A stretch of 64,000 bases of DNA from positions 15,029,193 through 15,093,192 of the forward strand of contig NC_060235.2 of NCBI RefSeq assembly GCF_021155775.2, in the 5' to 3' direction. The notes below the pieces were generated by a model. The model worked only from the letters and a program-made list of their open reading frames with translations, ran no database searches and had not been told where the DNA came from. This document shows, piece after piece, positions 1 to 11,473 of this stretch (its first letter is position 1; the number at the start of each line of letters is the position of its first letter). The position numbers were made by a program, and so were the translations under genes. The stretch comes from Neodiprion pinetum. Lineage: Eukaryota > Arthropoda > Insecta > Hymenoptera > Diprionidae.

Positions 1-633
1 GTGGTCAGCATATCATTAGCCTATTCCACGCCGCAGTCCTTCGATAGGACGGTTCGTGAAGAGAAAACCGTCCTCTATTTGATAGACAACGACTTAGTAG
101 ATGTTAGGGTCGGTTCAGCTCCAGGCTGATAAGTATCGTCGACGGGAGGCTTTGTTGTGTTTTTGACGCACAGCCCTGTACGCCGCCTGACGATGCATCC
201 GAGCGGTAGAAGCATCCATTCGTGGTTCGGCTCCTGGCCGATAAGTCTTAAATAGTCGGAGGTACTGTTTGTGCATCACGCACGACCCTGTTCGACAACT
301 AGATAGGCATCCATCGGGAGTGGTTTCAGCGGTATTCGTTCGTCCTGTAGTCGGTGGTGGTCGATGTTGATCTGGTACGTGACCCCTGTCAGGCAGTGTC
401 CTGGTATCTTGTCGCGAAGGTCTCGCAGATGGTTCTCGTAGAGCGTTACAGAATTAGAAAATAGCGTACAATTAGCTTAGTAAAGAGAATTCAACTTAAA
501 GATAATTAGTCGTTCATTTTTGGAGTATCGGCCTCAGACGTGCTTTCGTTATTTTTAGCGATATCTGCACCTAGGGGAATGCGATAATTAAACCAAGTGA
601 CGGGGTACGAAATACCACGTCACAATATATGTA
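1..633. other. Non-coding flank, probably the end of another transposable element
   Basis: I see no convincing coding sequence here. The segment ends in GAAATACCACGTCACA at about 618-633, which resembles the right terminus (GAAATGCCACGTTACA) of the 1980-bp element at 3050-5029. It may therefore be the right part of a related element cut by the window edge. This is inference from one short match. Confidence 0.4.
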
Positions 634-636
634 TAT

Positions 637-672
637 AAAAAGGTCGATACTACTATACAGCTAATATATATA
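637..672 (+). repeat. Inverted-repeat arm flanking the Gypsy element (left)
   Basis: The stretch AGGTCGATACTACTATACAG followed by CTAATATATA is found as its reverse complement at 13363-13403, just beyond the 3' LTR. The two arms face each other across the whole Gypsy element. Confidence 0.75.
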
Positions 673-687
673 TATACATATGTATAT

Positions 688-702
688 GTGTGTGTGTGTG
701 TG
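688..702 (+). repeat. (TG)n microsatellite
   Basis: Short TG dinucleotide run immediately before the 5' LTR. It obscures the target-site duplication of the LTR element. Confidence 0.8.
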
Positions 703-997
703 TAAGTTTGTGGCCTGATCATCCAAACTCATCCGCGGAAACAATAAACACGCCGAACGGGTTACGGAAAGGGGAACTAATAGTGAACACCGCGGAGCCC
801 TCGCCTCGGGAGAGAAAGGCGTGGGTTACAGGCGCTGGGGACATCCACTAGCGTTATAGTGAATGCTCCGCAATATATATTGTTTATTGTAAATTGTTCA
901 TTGTCATTATTATTAACTAAGCCGGTATTCTCGATTATCGAAACCGACATTGTTGTTGATTTAGGTAACTATAAGTGTTATAATTATTTATGTAATT

Positions 998-1205
998 GAA
1001 AAATATGTAAATTTGAACACTGGTGAATTTGAAAAATTAACGACGGAGCCAGGAATCGAACCTGGTATCTAGAGATGCTTTACCGGAGACTTACTCCACT
1101 AGACCACCTAGCCGCCCTGACTCTGTTGTCGTTAATTTCTCTCATAACCAGTGAGTTCAAATTTGTTTTCATGTGCCCGATTTGTATGAGTAAGAATTTA
1201 TTAAA
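998..1205 (-). mobile_element. 208-bp tRNA-like element with terminal inverted repeats, inserted in the LTR
   Basis: The insert is flanked by the 13-bp direct repeat TATTTATGTAATT (985-997 and 1206-1218); the uninterrupted site is seen in the 3' LTR near 13225. A tRNA-like core with Pol III A and B boxes on the minus strand lies between two inverted arms of about 35 bp (about 1010-1047 and 1126-1164, sharing TTAACGAC/GTCGTTAA and TTTGAAC/GTTCAAA blocks). The long target-site duplication suggests retroposition, as for a SINE, yet the inverted arms are unusual for a SINE. Confidence 0.75.
1043..1118 (-). pseudogene. tRNA-like sequence with intact A and B boxes
   Basis: On the minus strand the B box reads GGTTCGATTCC (1052-1062), inside a perfect T arm with five base pairs (CCAGG/CCTGG) and a seven-base loop. 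An A box TGGTCTAGTGG lies at 1096-1106. The acceptor strands (GGGCGGC against CTCCGTC) do not pair and I cannot build a credible anticodon arm, so I do not call a functional tRNA or an anticodon. It is best read as a tRNA-derived Pol III promoter module inside the 208-bp insert. Confidence 0.6.
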
Positions 1206-1351
1206 TATTTATGTAATTATTGGTGATCGGTGGTAATATAATGTTATAGTATCGTTTCTACATCAACCCAAGTCGTTGGGACTCCGGAATTATTATTTCC
1301 GCAACCCTTTCAAGTTATAAGAACCACGCTTGTAACTTAAAAATCAACAAG

Positions 1352-2357
1352 ATGGAGAAGGTCAAGGTTAAATTCCATTTCGCCGCAGAAGCCTGGGATA
1401 CCAGGACGACCGTCATCAAAGTTAAAGTCATCCAAGTATTGGAACAGGATCAAAATTTATCTTTCGAACAAAAGATAAACCGATTTCGAACCATGCTGAG
1501 CTGGCCAAATTACCAGTGGTCCAAGGAATTATCAAAAGTTTGGATAAAAGAGGGAAGCAGAGAAAAGCTATCGTCTCATTGAACGCGCATCTGCAAAGGC
1601 TATACTTCGATGAGGAGGGTAATGTAGTGTTCAACGACTATTACCTGGAGGAAATGGAAACCCCCCAACCCACTTCAAACTCATCCAGGTTAACAGTTTC
1701 GTCACGTGAAACCCCGATCCAATTGATTTCGAAGGGCATTTTGTTAGAAAATTTTTCAAACAGAAACCAGAATGCTAAATCATGGATCACTTTATTTGTG
1801 CTTGAATGTCAAAGATTTAAAGTGGAAGAAAATCAATTCCCTGAGGTCTGAAACTAGTTTTAGAAGGACCAGCCATAGACTGGTTTACATCAATATTTAA
1901 AACTTATGGTATGACCAAACCTTGGAGTTCTTGGGAAAGTTCCTTTCTTGCAACATTCGGTGAAAAATCGTGGTCAGAAGTTGAATACACTTATTCTTTT
2001 CGTTAGATAAGTGGACCATATTTAGATTTTTCATTAAAAAAGAGAAACCTATTAATAGATGCAGATCTAGAATTAGGCGTCAGTTCACAAATAAATTTTA
2101 TCGTTATTGCTCTGCCAAAATTTGTTCGATCATACCTTCATAAACATGAATTGAAAACAATAGAAAATTTAATGACTAGTCTGAGTCAATTTCAACCACT
2201 ATCAAACAACTCAGGTATAGAAGTAAATAAGCAAAATCGAAAGTTCGATCGATGTCGTATTTGTGAGAAAGCCGGTTATAAGAATAGATTTCATCCAGAG
2301 GAAAATTGCAGAAATGCAAGATCAGCAATTATCAAATCTGCCGAATCAAAAAACTAG
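1352..2357 (+). pseudogene. Gypsy gag, frameshifted
   Basis: The ATG at 1352 follows the LTR directly. The first reading frame runs to 1582, an overlapping frame continues from 1516 to 1851, and a third covers 2151-2357. The last carries a zinc-knuckle-like CRICEKAGYKN...HPEENC at about 2254-2320, the nucleic-acid-binding end of a capsid protein. The stretch 1850-2150 is gag-like but broken by stops. The protein would form the virus-like particle that packages the element RNA. Position before protease/RT and the Cys/His cluster support the call; the capsid part is not recognisable by eye. Confidence 0.7.
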
Positions 2358-3049
2358 ATAGCATCCCACTTATAAGACAACATTTTACCGTAAATTTTAA
2401 TGAAAAGGCAGTTGCTCTTTACGATTCAGGAGCCAATGTGTTTCTGATAAATTATACATTTTACAAAAAATTAAAAATTAATATCCCTATGACTGGATGC
2501 TCAACGATAAGAACAATGGGCGGTGTAGCAAGTACAAATGGAACGGTATTTTTGAAATTAAAGATATTTGAAATAGACAAAGTAGCGCCATTCCTAATAA
2601 TGAAAAATGATTTATTTGAAGAAGATTTGTTGCTTGGCTTGGATTGTATAAAATCATTCCGATTGCGTCAAAACGAAAACCTTGAAATTTCTCAAAATAT
2701 AAGTTCGAACCAAAGTTTTGATTGTGTTAAATTAAACTATGCTTCGAACAATAACGATAATAACGAAGATAGTCTGAATGGTTTGTTAAATAAATACGAT
2801 TCAGTCTTCGCCAAGGAAAAGTTCGATATGGGTACAGTCAGAAACTTCGAAGCAAAAATAAAATTAACGGAAAATAAGTACATATCGAGAAAACCATACA
2901 AGTGTTCTATTCCCGATAAATTAGAAATAGAATTTCAAATGAAGAATTTATTGTAAGCAGGATTGATTGAGAGTCGTATAGTCCATATGCCTCACCAGTG
3001 ACCTTAGTATACAAGAAAGATGAAAAAAAAAAATCGCGACTATACATAC
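2306..3049 (+). pseudogene. Gypsy protease and N-terminal end of reverse transcriptase
   Basis: Residues near 2424-2450 contain LYDSGANVFL, the D-S-G-A active site of a retropepsin-like aspartic protease. The frame continues through a spacer to the pre-RT segment (FDMGTVRNFEAKI near 2825, matching the GxxxxxxHxIxL type region of Gypsy RT). The frame stops at 2956 and is then cut by the 1980-bp insertion at 3050. The rest of the RT resumes at 5030. The protease would cleave the Gag-Pol polyprotein; this copy cannot make one. Confidence 0.8.
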
Positions 3050-5029
3050 TGTGACGTGGATTTTTCCCGCTCCTCGGTCACTCGGAGCAAATAACCGAGA
3101 ACTTACCGCGTGCACAATAAATCGGCGTCCGCGAGGTATCCTGGACCTGAAACAATATCGCGAAATTTGTTGGGCGCCTGGCGTGATCAACACGCCTCGA
3201 AATCGGTAATGCGCTATACCGCGACCATATACTCGGCAGCTCAGTACCGCGGAGAGGGGAGGGGTAACTCTCGGGTAAAGAGAGATACGACACACGTACG
3301 CCAACACGTTATTTTACAAAGCAATAATGAAATGAAACCATATATTTTCAGCCAGCGATACTACAAAAATAAAATAATATAATAATACTGCGAACGTCGT
3401 CGCCACGATTCCAGATACTGGCTTAAATATAATCACAACAAAGCAAAAGCAAACAAAAAATCAATAGATCTAGGAGACCTTTCCGGCCTACGTGCGCTAG
3501 TCGCCGTCTTAACGATAACCGCTAACTTCCAAATTAATAACAAAACAGGACCCGACACGCTGCCCGCGATCGTCCTCTACCGAATGGCGCTAATCGCCAA
3601 CTTAATAATAAACTCCTCGCCGGAAACGGGACCGAATTTTCGGCCGACGCTGCCCGCGATCGGTAATAAATCAAACAAAAGAAATAGAAAGGAAATTACT
3701 TATGCCTACGGGCGCTGATCGCCACCTTATTTCTAATCACTAATACAAAAGTCCAAAAGAAAAAGAGAAGATTCATCGCGTCACCCGCGACGGTCCTCTA
3801 CAAAAGAAAATTCGTTTACACGCACCCGAGCTCAACGGTTTCCACGACGGGGAGACGCGGTCGCGAATTCGAACGCTCCCCGTTAGACTGTTCGCGACCT
3901 ACACGAGAAATGAGGTGGTATCGTAATAAATTGACGTGACCCCGTGTAACAGAATTTGATTACACGCAGATTCGAGACGACCGCGTCTCGGCTCAACCCG
4001 TGACTCGACTCGAACTTCTCAATCACCCGAAATTGGCGCTACTTTATTACGCGTAACTCAGGCTACGGTCACCAAGCAGATTTGTCGGCTAAAGAATCTC
4101 GAGTACTGTCGTTAATGCAAATCCTCTATGGCTATCCGTTCCTCGGCAAGCCTTTATTTAATATCCCTCGAAATTCTCTCGCAAGAATATTAGCAGCGCT
4201 TACCGCTCCACATCCAAGCCACAAAGCAGCCTACTCCCTCGTGACGGTGTTCCTCCATTCTGCTTCGCAAATACCCACGCTACTCGTCACACTCAACCAA
4301 AAAAAAATTCTACGCGAGAACAAGCTCTCCCTACTCCCGATCGTCGCCAGAACTAGAGTAAGCTCATCTGGCCGATCGGCCGCAACGCCGATCTCGTCCC
4401 GAGAATCCTTCGTGACGTCATAACCCTAAGAATGCGCAACAATCGATCTGCCATCGATTTTGGGGATTGCGCAACTTGACGCGCACCTGTCGTCGCTACG
4501 CGGCGCAGAACTTAGGGCTAGATCGCAATGTTGTCTCCTGCGCCGCTCTGCGGGGTCCTGGGGTTGGGCGGGGTGGTGCTCCCTCGTTGCTCGCTAGTCT
4601 CCCGCGGCTGCCACGGTTGGGCGTAGGCGGGGGGAGCGGGGAGGCTGCGGCGCGCCAGCCGCCAGCGGGAATCGCTTCCGCCTTGGATTCCCGCGCTGCA
4701 GGGATCTGCGTTGTCTCCCCCTCCGCAGCCTCGGTACCCTTCCCGCGAGATCTCCGCGGTTTCGCCTTGCCTCGAAATATCCTCGGTGTCGAAGTTGGTC
4801 GCTGGCTGGTAGCCGGTGTACTCGACAAAAAAAATAAAAACAAAAGCCTGTAATATCTTATTCGTAATGCGCGATTTCGTCCCTGTTGAAGCCCGGGTGC
4901 GTGACTCCAGTTCTGGCGCTCTTTAGGATTCTTTCTCTACTCGATTTTTGAACCCCTAATTCCTGGATTCCGCCCAGGGTTCAGGGAGTCTCTTGTAACG
5001 GGCAGGCCTAACCGAAATGCCACGTTACA
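3050..5029. mobile_element. 1980-bp insertion with TG..CA ends and 4-bp target duplication, probable solo LTR
   Basis: The insertion splits the Gypsy RT. It starts TGTGACGTGG and ends CCACGTTACA (near-perfect 10-bp inverted termini) and is flanked by the direct repeat ATAC (3046-3049 and 5030-5033). TG..CA termini with a 4-bp duplication fit a solo LTR; 1980 bp is long but possible. It contains a GC-rich tract (about 4450-4800) and no recognisable transposase or RT. Open frames inside (for example 4082-4423, 4467-4853) look accidental. A non-autonomous DNA transposon is the alternative. Confidence 0.7.
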
Positions 5030-5868
5030 ATACATATATTGATTATCGCGAACTAAATGAACTCATGGTACCAGAAGGTTACCCTTTCCCTAGAATTGAT
5101 GATCTGATTGCTCGTGTTGGGAGGTGTGTTTACTTCTCGAAGATAGATATCAACTCAGCCTTCCGGTCAATACCGTTACGTGCGAAAGATAAATATGAAA
5201 CGGCTTTCGTCACACACCATGGTCACTGGCAATGGGCGTGCCTTCCTTTTGGTTTACAATCGGCTCCAGCAATATTCCAACGAATGCTTTCAACTATAAT
5301 TAGAAACAACAATTTAGACACCTTTGCAATTAATTACATCGATGATATTCTGATATTTTCGAAAAATTACGATGAACACTTACAACATATTAAACGAACA
5401 TTGGAAGTTTTACATCAGCAAGACTTGAAATTAAACACGAATAAGTGCAGTTTTGCTGAAAAAGAAGTTACGCATCTAGGACACACAATATCAGACAATG
5501 GTGTAAAACCGATTAACGACAATTTAATAGCGATCAAAAACTTTTCGATTCCGAAAACAAAGAAACAAGTTAGACAATTCCTGGGGAAAGTAAATTATCA
5601 TCTGAAATATATTACTAGATCCTCAATTATCTTGGATCCCTCGCATAATCTCTTGAGGAAAAATATGCAGTTCGATTGGTCCGCTAGATGTCAAGACAGT
5701 TTTGATAAAGTTAAGGGTTGTTTATGTGAAGCACCAATTCTTGCAATATTCGACCCCACTATATCAATTTACATATGTACAGATGCTAGTTTAGAAGGTA
5801 TGGGTGCAATACTAAAACAACCTCAAGAAGATAACATACTTAAACCGGTCTTCTATTTTTCGCGAAAA
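5030..5868 (+). pseudogene. Gypsy reverse transcriptase and start of RNase H
   Basis: Continues the RT frame after the insertion: IDYRELNELMVPEGYPFPRID (motif 1-2 region), FSKIDINSAFRSIPL, FGLQSAPAIFQRML, and the catalytic YIDDILIFS near 5335. The connection FLGKVNYHLKYI follows, then the RNase H start TDASLEGMGAIL near 5780, with the first catalytic Asp. The frame is open from 5017 to 5892, so the RT palm looks intact. The RNase H is cut at about 5868 by a non-LTR insertion and resumes at 9109. Confidence 0.9.
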
Positions 5869-8800
5869 AACGCAGTTAGAAGAAATGAATAAATCGGACC
5901 CAAACGCTCGCAAAAGAATCGTCCATCGCAATGGGATCCCTACGATCGTAGATGCAAGATCGTCCGCCGAGCCTGCTGGCTCAAAAAACTAAATAATATG
6001 GCTTTAATTTATTATCAAAATGTGCGTGGTCTTAGGACGAAATTGTGCGATCTCAGAGAGGGTACACTGATCTCATGTTTCAGGTATGATGTCATTATAC
6101 TGACAGAGACATGGCTGCACGACGGCATATCCGACGCTGAGCTAGGTCTTGATGGCTTTATTGTATTTAGAGACGACAGATCTGTCGATGCGATAATGGG
6201 TAAAAGAGATGGTGGAGTTCTCGTTGCGGTGAGGCGCACATTGCACTGCGCTCGCTGCATCGTTCCGCGAGTAGAGGTGGAGCAAGTATATGTCAGTGTG
6301 CTTGTAGGATTGCAAAGATTTCTGGTGGGAGACGCATATATGTCCCCGGCAATAAGCCATGAAGCTTACTCTGAATACGTTGTATCACTGGCCGATCTCA
6401 TTGAAAATCTCCCTGATCATGAGCCGATAGTCGCTGGAGACTACAATCTGCCGCGAGTAAACTGGTCGGTGCACGAGAGTGAGCCACTTTGTGACTTCTC
6501 AACCGTAGACGCACAAATTGGTCTAAAAGCTGAAATAATAGTTGATTGTTACTCTTATATGGGCCTCAACCAACGGACCGTAGCAAAAAACTCGTATGGC
6601 AATACCCTGGACCTGTGTTTTTCACGGATGCCTCTGAAATACATGCTGGTCATCGATCCTTTGATAGAAGAGGATGCTGCTTTCCATGCTGCGCAATGTT
6701 TGGTAAGTCGTCATAACAAGGTGGAATCCCTAGACTTCAACATCGCCAATTATAACTTTAAGCGCGCCGATATGGAGTCACTTGATAATGATCTATGCTC
6801 TGTCAATTGGTTTGAAATTTTTAAGGAACTCTCTCTGGACGACTGTGTGGTTGCTCTCTGTGCCAAACTATATGAGCGTGCATGGATCGTTTTATACCGA
6901 AGGTGATATCGTTTGGCTCTGACAGACCTCCTTGGGTTTCCAGGAATCTCTTGCAGTGTGTTAGGGACAAGAAAGTGGCTCATAAAAATTTAAAGATATC
7001 GAGATCTCCAAGAGATCTTACGATGCTTTTAAAGAACTTAGCTCCCAATGCAAACTACTTGCGCACAACTGCTACAAGGAGTATGTTACCAAGGTTGAGA
7101 ATGAGATACCTAGCAACATCAAAGTCTTCTGGGGGTTTGTTAACAAAAGGCGAACGGACACTGGGCTACCCTCTAGCATGTCTCTTCGAGGAATAAAAGC
7201 CAAAAAGGGTCAGGATATTGTCAATTTACTTGGCGATTTTTTCGAATCAGTATACTCCAATCGCGCTGTCAATCAGGATGGCGAATTGCCCATTATAGAG
7301 CGGGTTGATGTCTCGTCAATGTCTCCCTCACTTACTGAGGTGCGAAATAAAATACTGTCTCTTGACAAAAATAAGGGCCCAGGACCCGATGGAGTCCCTA
7401 CGAATCTGCTCATAGCTTGCTGCAGATCGCTTGCAGTGCCGATTCACTATCTTTTCTCATACTCGCTATCAACTGGAAATTTTCCCGATATATGGAAGGT
7501 AGCGTTCATTACACCAGTCCACAAGGGTGGTCCCAAAACCAGTGTGGAGCAGTAGAGGCCGATATCAATCATAAGCACAATTCCTAAGATTTTGGACGAT
7601 CTAGTGGCAAATTAACTCTCGTTCCGACTTAAAGGAGTTATAATAGAGGAACAGCATGGTTTCACGGCAGGAAGATCTGCGGTCACAAATCTACTCACAT
7701 ACGAGGACTACTTAACAACGAACCTCTCGGTGAGTGTCCAGGTGGACTCGATATACACAGATTTCTCTAAGGCTTTTGACACTGTGAATCATCATCGACT
7801 GATCTCAAAAATTGCAGCACTAGGAATTGGTGACAGCCTGTTAAATTGGGTGAGGGACTATCTGACAGATCGCAAGCAAATTGTCAGGTATAAGAATTAT
7901 CGTTCTCGGCCAATTCATGTTCCTTCAGGTGTCCCCCAAGGTTCGCATCTCGGGCCCTTGCTATTCAATATTTTCGTGAATGATATCGCCTCCTGTATTA
8001 TGAATGCTAGCTTTCTTCTGTATGCTAATGATTTGAAGGTCTTCCGTACAATAGTGAACGAGGGTGACTGTGCGGGCCCGCAGAGTGATCTAGACAGGGT
8101 CTGGGAATGGTGTGAAATGAATGGGCTCTCGATGAACATTGAAAAATGCAGGTCAGTCGGTTTCTCTAGAAAAAGAACGACGATCGATTTCACGTACTCG
8201 CTGGGTGGTACCCCCCTCTCGAAGGCTAACAACGTAAAGGACCTTAGAGTTTTGTTCGACAACAGGTTGAGTTTTGTTCCACATATCGAGGAAATTGTTA
8301 GGCGTGCCATGCGGATCCTGGGCTTTGTCAGCAGAACGGCCTATGACTTCCAACGTGTGGATACACTAAGGTGTCTCTACCTGACACTAGTTAGACCCAT
8401 CGTGATGTATGCCTCTGAATTGTGGTCACCGACATTTGCAAACCATAAACGTAGGCTTGAGCGGGTGCAAAATAAATTCTTACGACTTGCTGCGTATAAG
8501 ATGGGGCGACAGATGGCACACGAAGATCATGATTATCGCACAATCTCCGAAAACATACGCATATCTACCCTGGAATCGTCTCGAAATTTCAATGACTTGG
8601 TTTTCTTGCACAAAATATTGGCTAGCACAATTGACTGCCCACATCTGATTTCCAGGATCACGACAAATGCTCCTGTCAGGACTCAAAGAGTGGGAAGACC
8701 TTTCCACACACAAATAGCTAGAAATGTCATGGAAGCACGATCAGCGATCCGTCGCATTCCAGAAGAAGCGAATTTAGTTCCGGGGATTGAACCCTTCGGG

Positions 8801-9104
8801 GTCTCAATTGAAACGTTTAAAGCCTCCATTCGCAGCAGAGTACTTAAATACGAATAATTAATCTGTTAATTTAGTGAAGCTGTAATTTTAATTTTAATTC
8901 TAATTTTATTTTATTTTATTTTATGTTATTATTTTATTTCACTTTATTTTATTTTATTTTGCTTGTCTATAATTAAATTTATAAAGTCAGTTAAAAGTGT
9001 CGCACACATACATGTATATATATATATATATATATTATATTTAATATTTGATTGTGAAAAGGTCTTCCCGTGAATAAACAAACATTAAACATTAAACAAT
9101 CATT
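5869..9104 (+). mobile_element. 5'-truncated or ORF1-less Jockey-like non-LTR retrotransposon in the Gypsy RNase H
   Basis: This 3.2-kb insert carries an AP endonuclease and a reverse transcriptase on the + strand. It ends in AT-rich TTTTATTTTATT sequence and an (ATTAAAC)-type 3' tail at about 9083-9104, typical of target-primed reverse transcription. The flanking Gypsy sequence shares AAAA at both edges (5865-5868, 9105-9108), a possible short target duplication. There is no room for an ORF1. It is not of the same family as the minus-strand array in the maltase intron. Confidence 0.85.
5998..8857 (+). pseudogene. Endonuclease-reverse transcriptase of the + strand non-LTR element
   Basis: The endonuclease (5998-6906) shows YYQNVRGLRTK, ILTETWL, VAGDYNLP and YGNTLDLCFS, the usual AP-endonuclease signature blocks. 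Frame changes occur at about 6890 and 7190, and a stop near 7555. RT motifs follow: KNKGPGPDGVP (7370), YTDFSKAFDTVNH (7755) and GVPQGSHLGPLLFNIF (7930), with the catalytic box as YANDLKVF (about 8023). Active enzymes have YADD, so a catalytic Asp is replaced by Asn. The C-terminal thumb and tail region runs open to 8857. At least three frame breaks plus the YAND change mark it as dead. Confidence 0.85.
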
Positions 9105-9108
9105 AAAA

Positions 9109-9491
9109 TTGTCAGAATCTCAAAAAAAGAGCTATATTTATTGAATGTTTAGCAATCAAAGAAGCGATTCTATATTGGCAATATCACTTAACAGGACAAA
9201 CATTTAAAATATTCACAAATCATGAACCTTCACATAATTTCAACATAAAAAATTGCAAAGATACAGAACTTTTACACATATTAAATTACATTCCACAATT
9301 CACATTTGATATCGAATATAATCCCGGTATAAATAACTCAGAGGCTGATTGCTTATCAAGAAACCCGATTCTATCAGAAAACAAAAATGATGAAGGTTCT
9401 AAAATACAAATCGTTAACTTCATAACTATGCAAAACATTTTACAAAATCAAAAAGAATTAAAGTGGGACAAACATTGTAGTAAAGAAAATG
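9109..9491 (+). pseudogene. Gypsy RNase H remainder
   Basis: The Gypsy frame resumes after the non-LTR insert. ECLAIKEAILYWQYHLTGQ (from about 9143) and FTNHEP, then EYNPGINNSEADCLSRNP near 9320-9365, are the RNase H/tether end of Gypsy pol. One base appears lost or gained in the A-run near 9121. The segment is cut at 9491 by the next insertion. Confidence 0.8.
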
Positions 9492-10162
9492 TAATGTAAT
9501 GTAATGTAACGTAATTTATTAAACAGGCCGTAGGATTAAAATCCTCTAACGGCCTAAAGAAAATACAAATATACAGAGCATACAATAAGAACAATAGTTG
9601 AAAGAATAATTGAAAAACGTAGTTAACAATAACCAAAAAAAAAAAAAAATTTTTAAGAATAATAATAATACTATATGTATGGTCTCTCAACGTCAATTGT
9701 CAATAATAACAAAAAGAAAATAATAAAGCTTAAATTGCATTAGGCTGCCTAAAATAAAAAAGCACATTTGCACATAATAGTGATTCACAGATTCAGGACT
9801 CAAATTAAACACAAGCATGTAACTGCACATTAATCCAACGCGCTCACAACATCAGCTCGCTCAATTGATATAAGATGATTGAAGAAAGCTGCTTTAAATA
9901 CATCTAAAGACATCGAAGTAGTAACAATTGGCGGTAAAGAATTCCAAAGGGTAGTGCCAACAACTAGGAATGAGTGCTGCAAGATTGACGTGCGAGGAAT
10001 TGGTGCGAGGAGCATATCAGTCCGGTTGTTATGTCTATGTCGAGCAATATTGTGATTTGATCTGATACGCTTATACAGCAAAGCGTTTTTATTTAACACC
10101 AACATTCCATAGAATATACATCCTAACAGATATAAACGGCGGATATACGGCGAAAGCCACAT
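9492..10162 (-). mobile_element. 5'-truncated non-LTR retrotransposon copy (671 bp)
   Basis: On the minus strand it encodes only the last 110 residues of an RT (9830-10162), including YLLGCIFYGML, CILQHSFLVVG-type sequence and TLWNSLPPIV...SLDVFKAAFFNHL, the C-terminal signature of these retrotransposons. Its 3' tail is (ATTAC)n, read on + as GTAATGTAATGTAATG at about 9491. The flanks share AAAATG (9486-9491 and 10163-10168), a likely target-site duplication. The 5' truncation and simple-repeat tail are hallmarks of target-primed reverse transcription. Confidence 0.85.
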
Positions 10163-10168
10163 AAAATG

Positions 10169-11264
10169 ATATTATATATAAAACCTTGAACAAAAGGAAA
10201 AAAATCTGGTTAACAGAAGAATATGGTATTGCAGCCCTTGAAAACTTACATAGGTCACAAGGTCACATTGGAACTAAACAGATGACACTTACGATTACAC
10301 AAATATTTTATTTTAAAAATATGCGTAAACATATTAAAACGATCTGCAGATCATGCGAAACTTATATTAAAAATAAAACAAGATTTGGAAACTTTAAGGC
10401 GCCATTGTCGCAGTTGGGTCCTGCGTCCAAACCGTCAGAAATAGTTTCATTAGATACAATAGGCGGTTTCACGGGAAATAAATCTCAAAAAAAGTACATG
10501 CACTTAATGGTAGATCAATTAACTCGATATGCATTTATGTCCACTTCAAAAACACAAATAGCAAAATATTTTATAAACCTAGTACAAATAATAGAAAAGA
10601 AAGGTAAAATTCAAACAGTTCTGACAGACCAAAACCCTGGGATAAATTCCAAAGAATTCAAGAAATATTTGGAAGAAAAGAATGTAACACTGATTTTCAC
10701 AGCGGTAGATTGTCCGTTTTCCAATGGACAAAATGAGCGTACAAATCAAACATTAGTAAACAGAATTCGTTGTAAACTGTATGAAAACCAGAATAAATCA
10801 TGGGCAACAATTGCCGAACAATGCATAAGTGAATATAACAATACAATACATAGTTCTACAGGTTTTTCACCAAACTATTTGCTGTCGGCAATGGACAGAT
10901 CAATAATTCCAAGGGAATTAAATGAAAACACAAAAGAAAATTTAGATTTCAATAGAGCAAAAGCATTAGAAAATTCCATAAAATCACATAACAGGAATAA
11001 ATTATACAACGACACTCACACAAAAGCAACAGAATATGACGAAAATGACTAAGTGTATATACAAAATGCGAATAAATTAAATGGAAAAAAATTAGATCCT
11101 GTCCGAACTGGACCATTCAAAATTACAAAAAAATTATCTGAATCCATTTATGAAATTGATAATGGTACAAGAAAAAAAGATGTTAATATTTTTCACAAAA
11201 GTAAAATGGTCCCATATTCACAACCAGTCCCAGATCCTAACCAATCCTCTCCGGTAAGGGGGGA
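10169..11264 (+). pseudogene. Gypsy integrase
   Basis: Starts with the spacer before the HHCC zinc-binding domain (HRSQGHIGTKQM; TICRSCETY near 10340). The catalytic core has VSLDTIGGF (first Asp, about 10447), LTDQNPGIN (second Asp, about 10620) and SNGQNERTNQT (Glu, about 10720). A TAA stop at 11050-11052 interrupts the frame. It then continues through the C-terminal domain (LDPVRTGPFKI...IYEIDN...VNIFHKSKMVPY) to the polypurine tract. All three catalytic residues are present; the single stop is the only lesion I see in this part. Confidence 0.9.
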
Positions 11265-11473
11265 TGTAAGTTTGTGGCCTGATCATCCAAAATTATCCGC
11301 GGAAACAATAAACACGCTGAACGGGTTACGGAAAGGGGAACTAATAGTGAACACTGCGGAGCCCTCGCCTCGGCAGAGAAAGGCGTGGGTTACAGGCGCT
11401 GGGGACATCCACTAGCGTTCTAGTGAATGCTCCGCAATATATATTGTTTATTGTAAATTGTTCATTGTAATTA

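Larger units (their letters stand above)
701..1342 (+). repeat. 5' LTR of the Gypsy element, carrying a 208-bp insertion
   Basis: Matches the LTR at 11265-13353 along its length except for the insertion at 998-1205 here and the foldback element there. It starts TGTAAG and ends near AACTTAAAA. The exact 3' terminus is uncertain because the LTR lacks a clear CA end. Confidence 0.85.

Noticed and set aside
1043..1118. A functional tRNA gene on the minus strand.
   Set aside because: T arm and A/B boxes are good, but the acceptor strands do not pair and no anticodon arm can be drawn.
2948..3382. Open frames across the start of the 1980-bp insertion.
   Set aside because: They cross the insertion boundary at 3050 and do not match Gypsy or any domain I know.
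4467..4853. GC-rich open frames on both strands inside the 1980-bp insertion.
   Set aside because: Low-complexity composition, frames on both strands at once, no recognisable domain.
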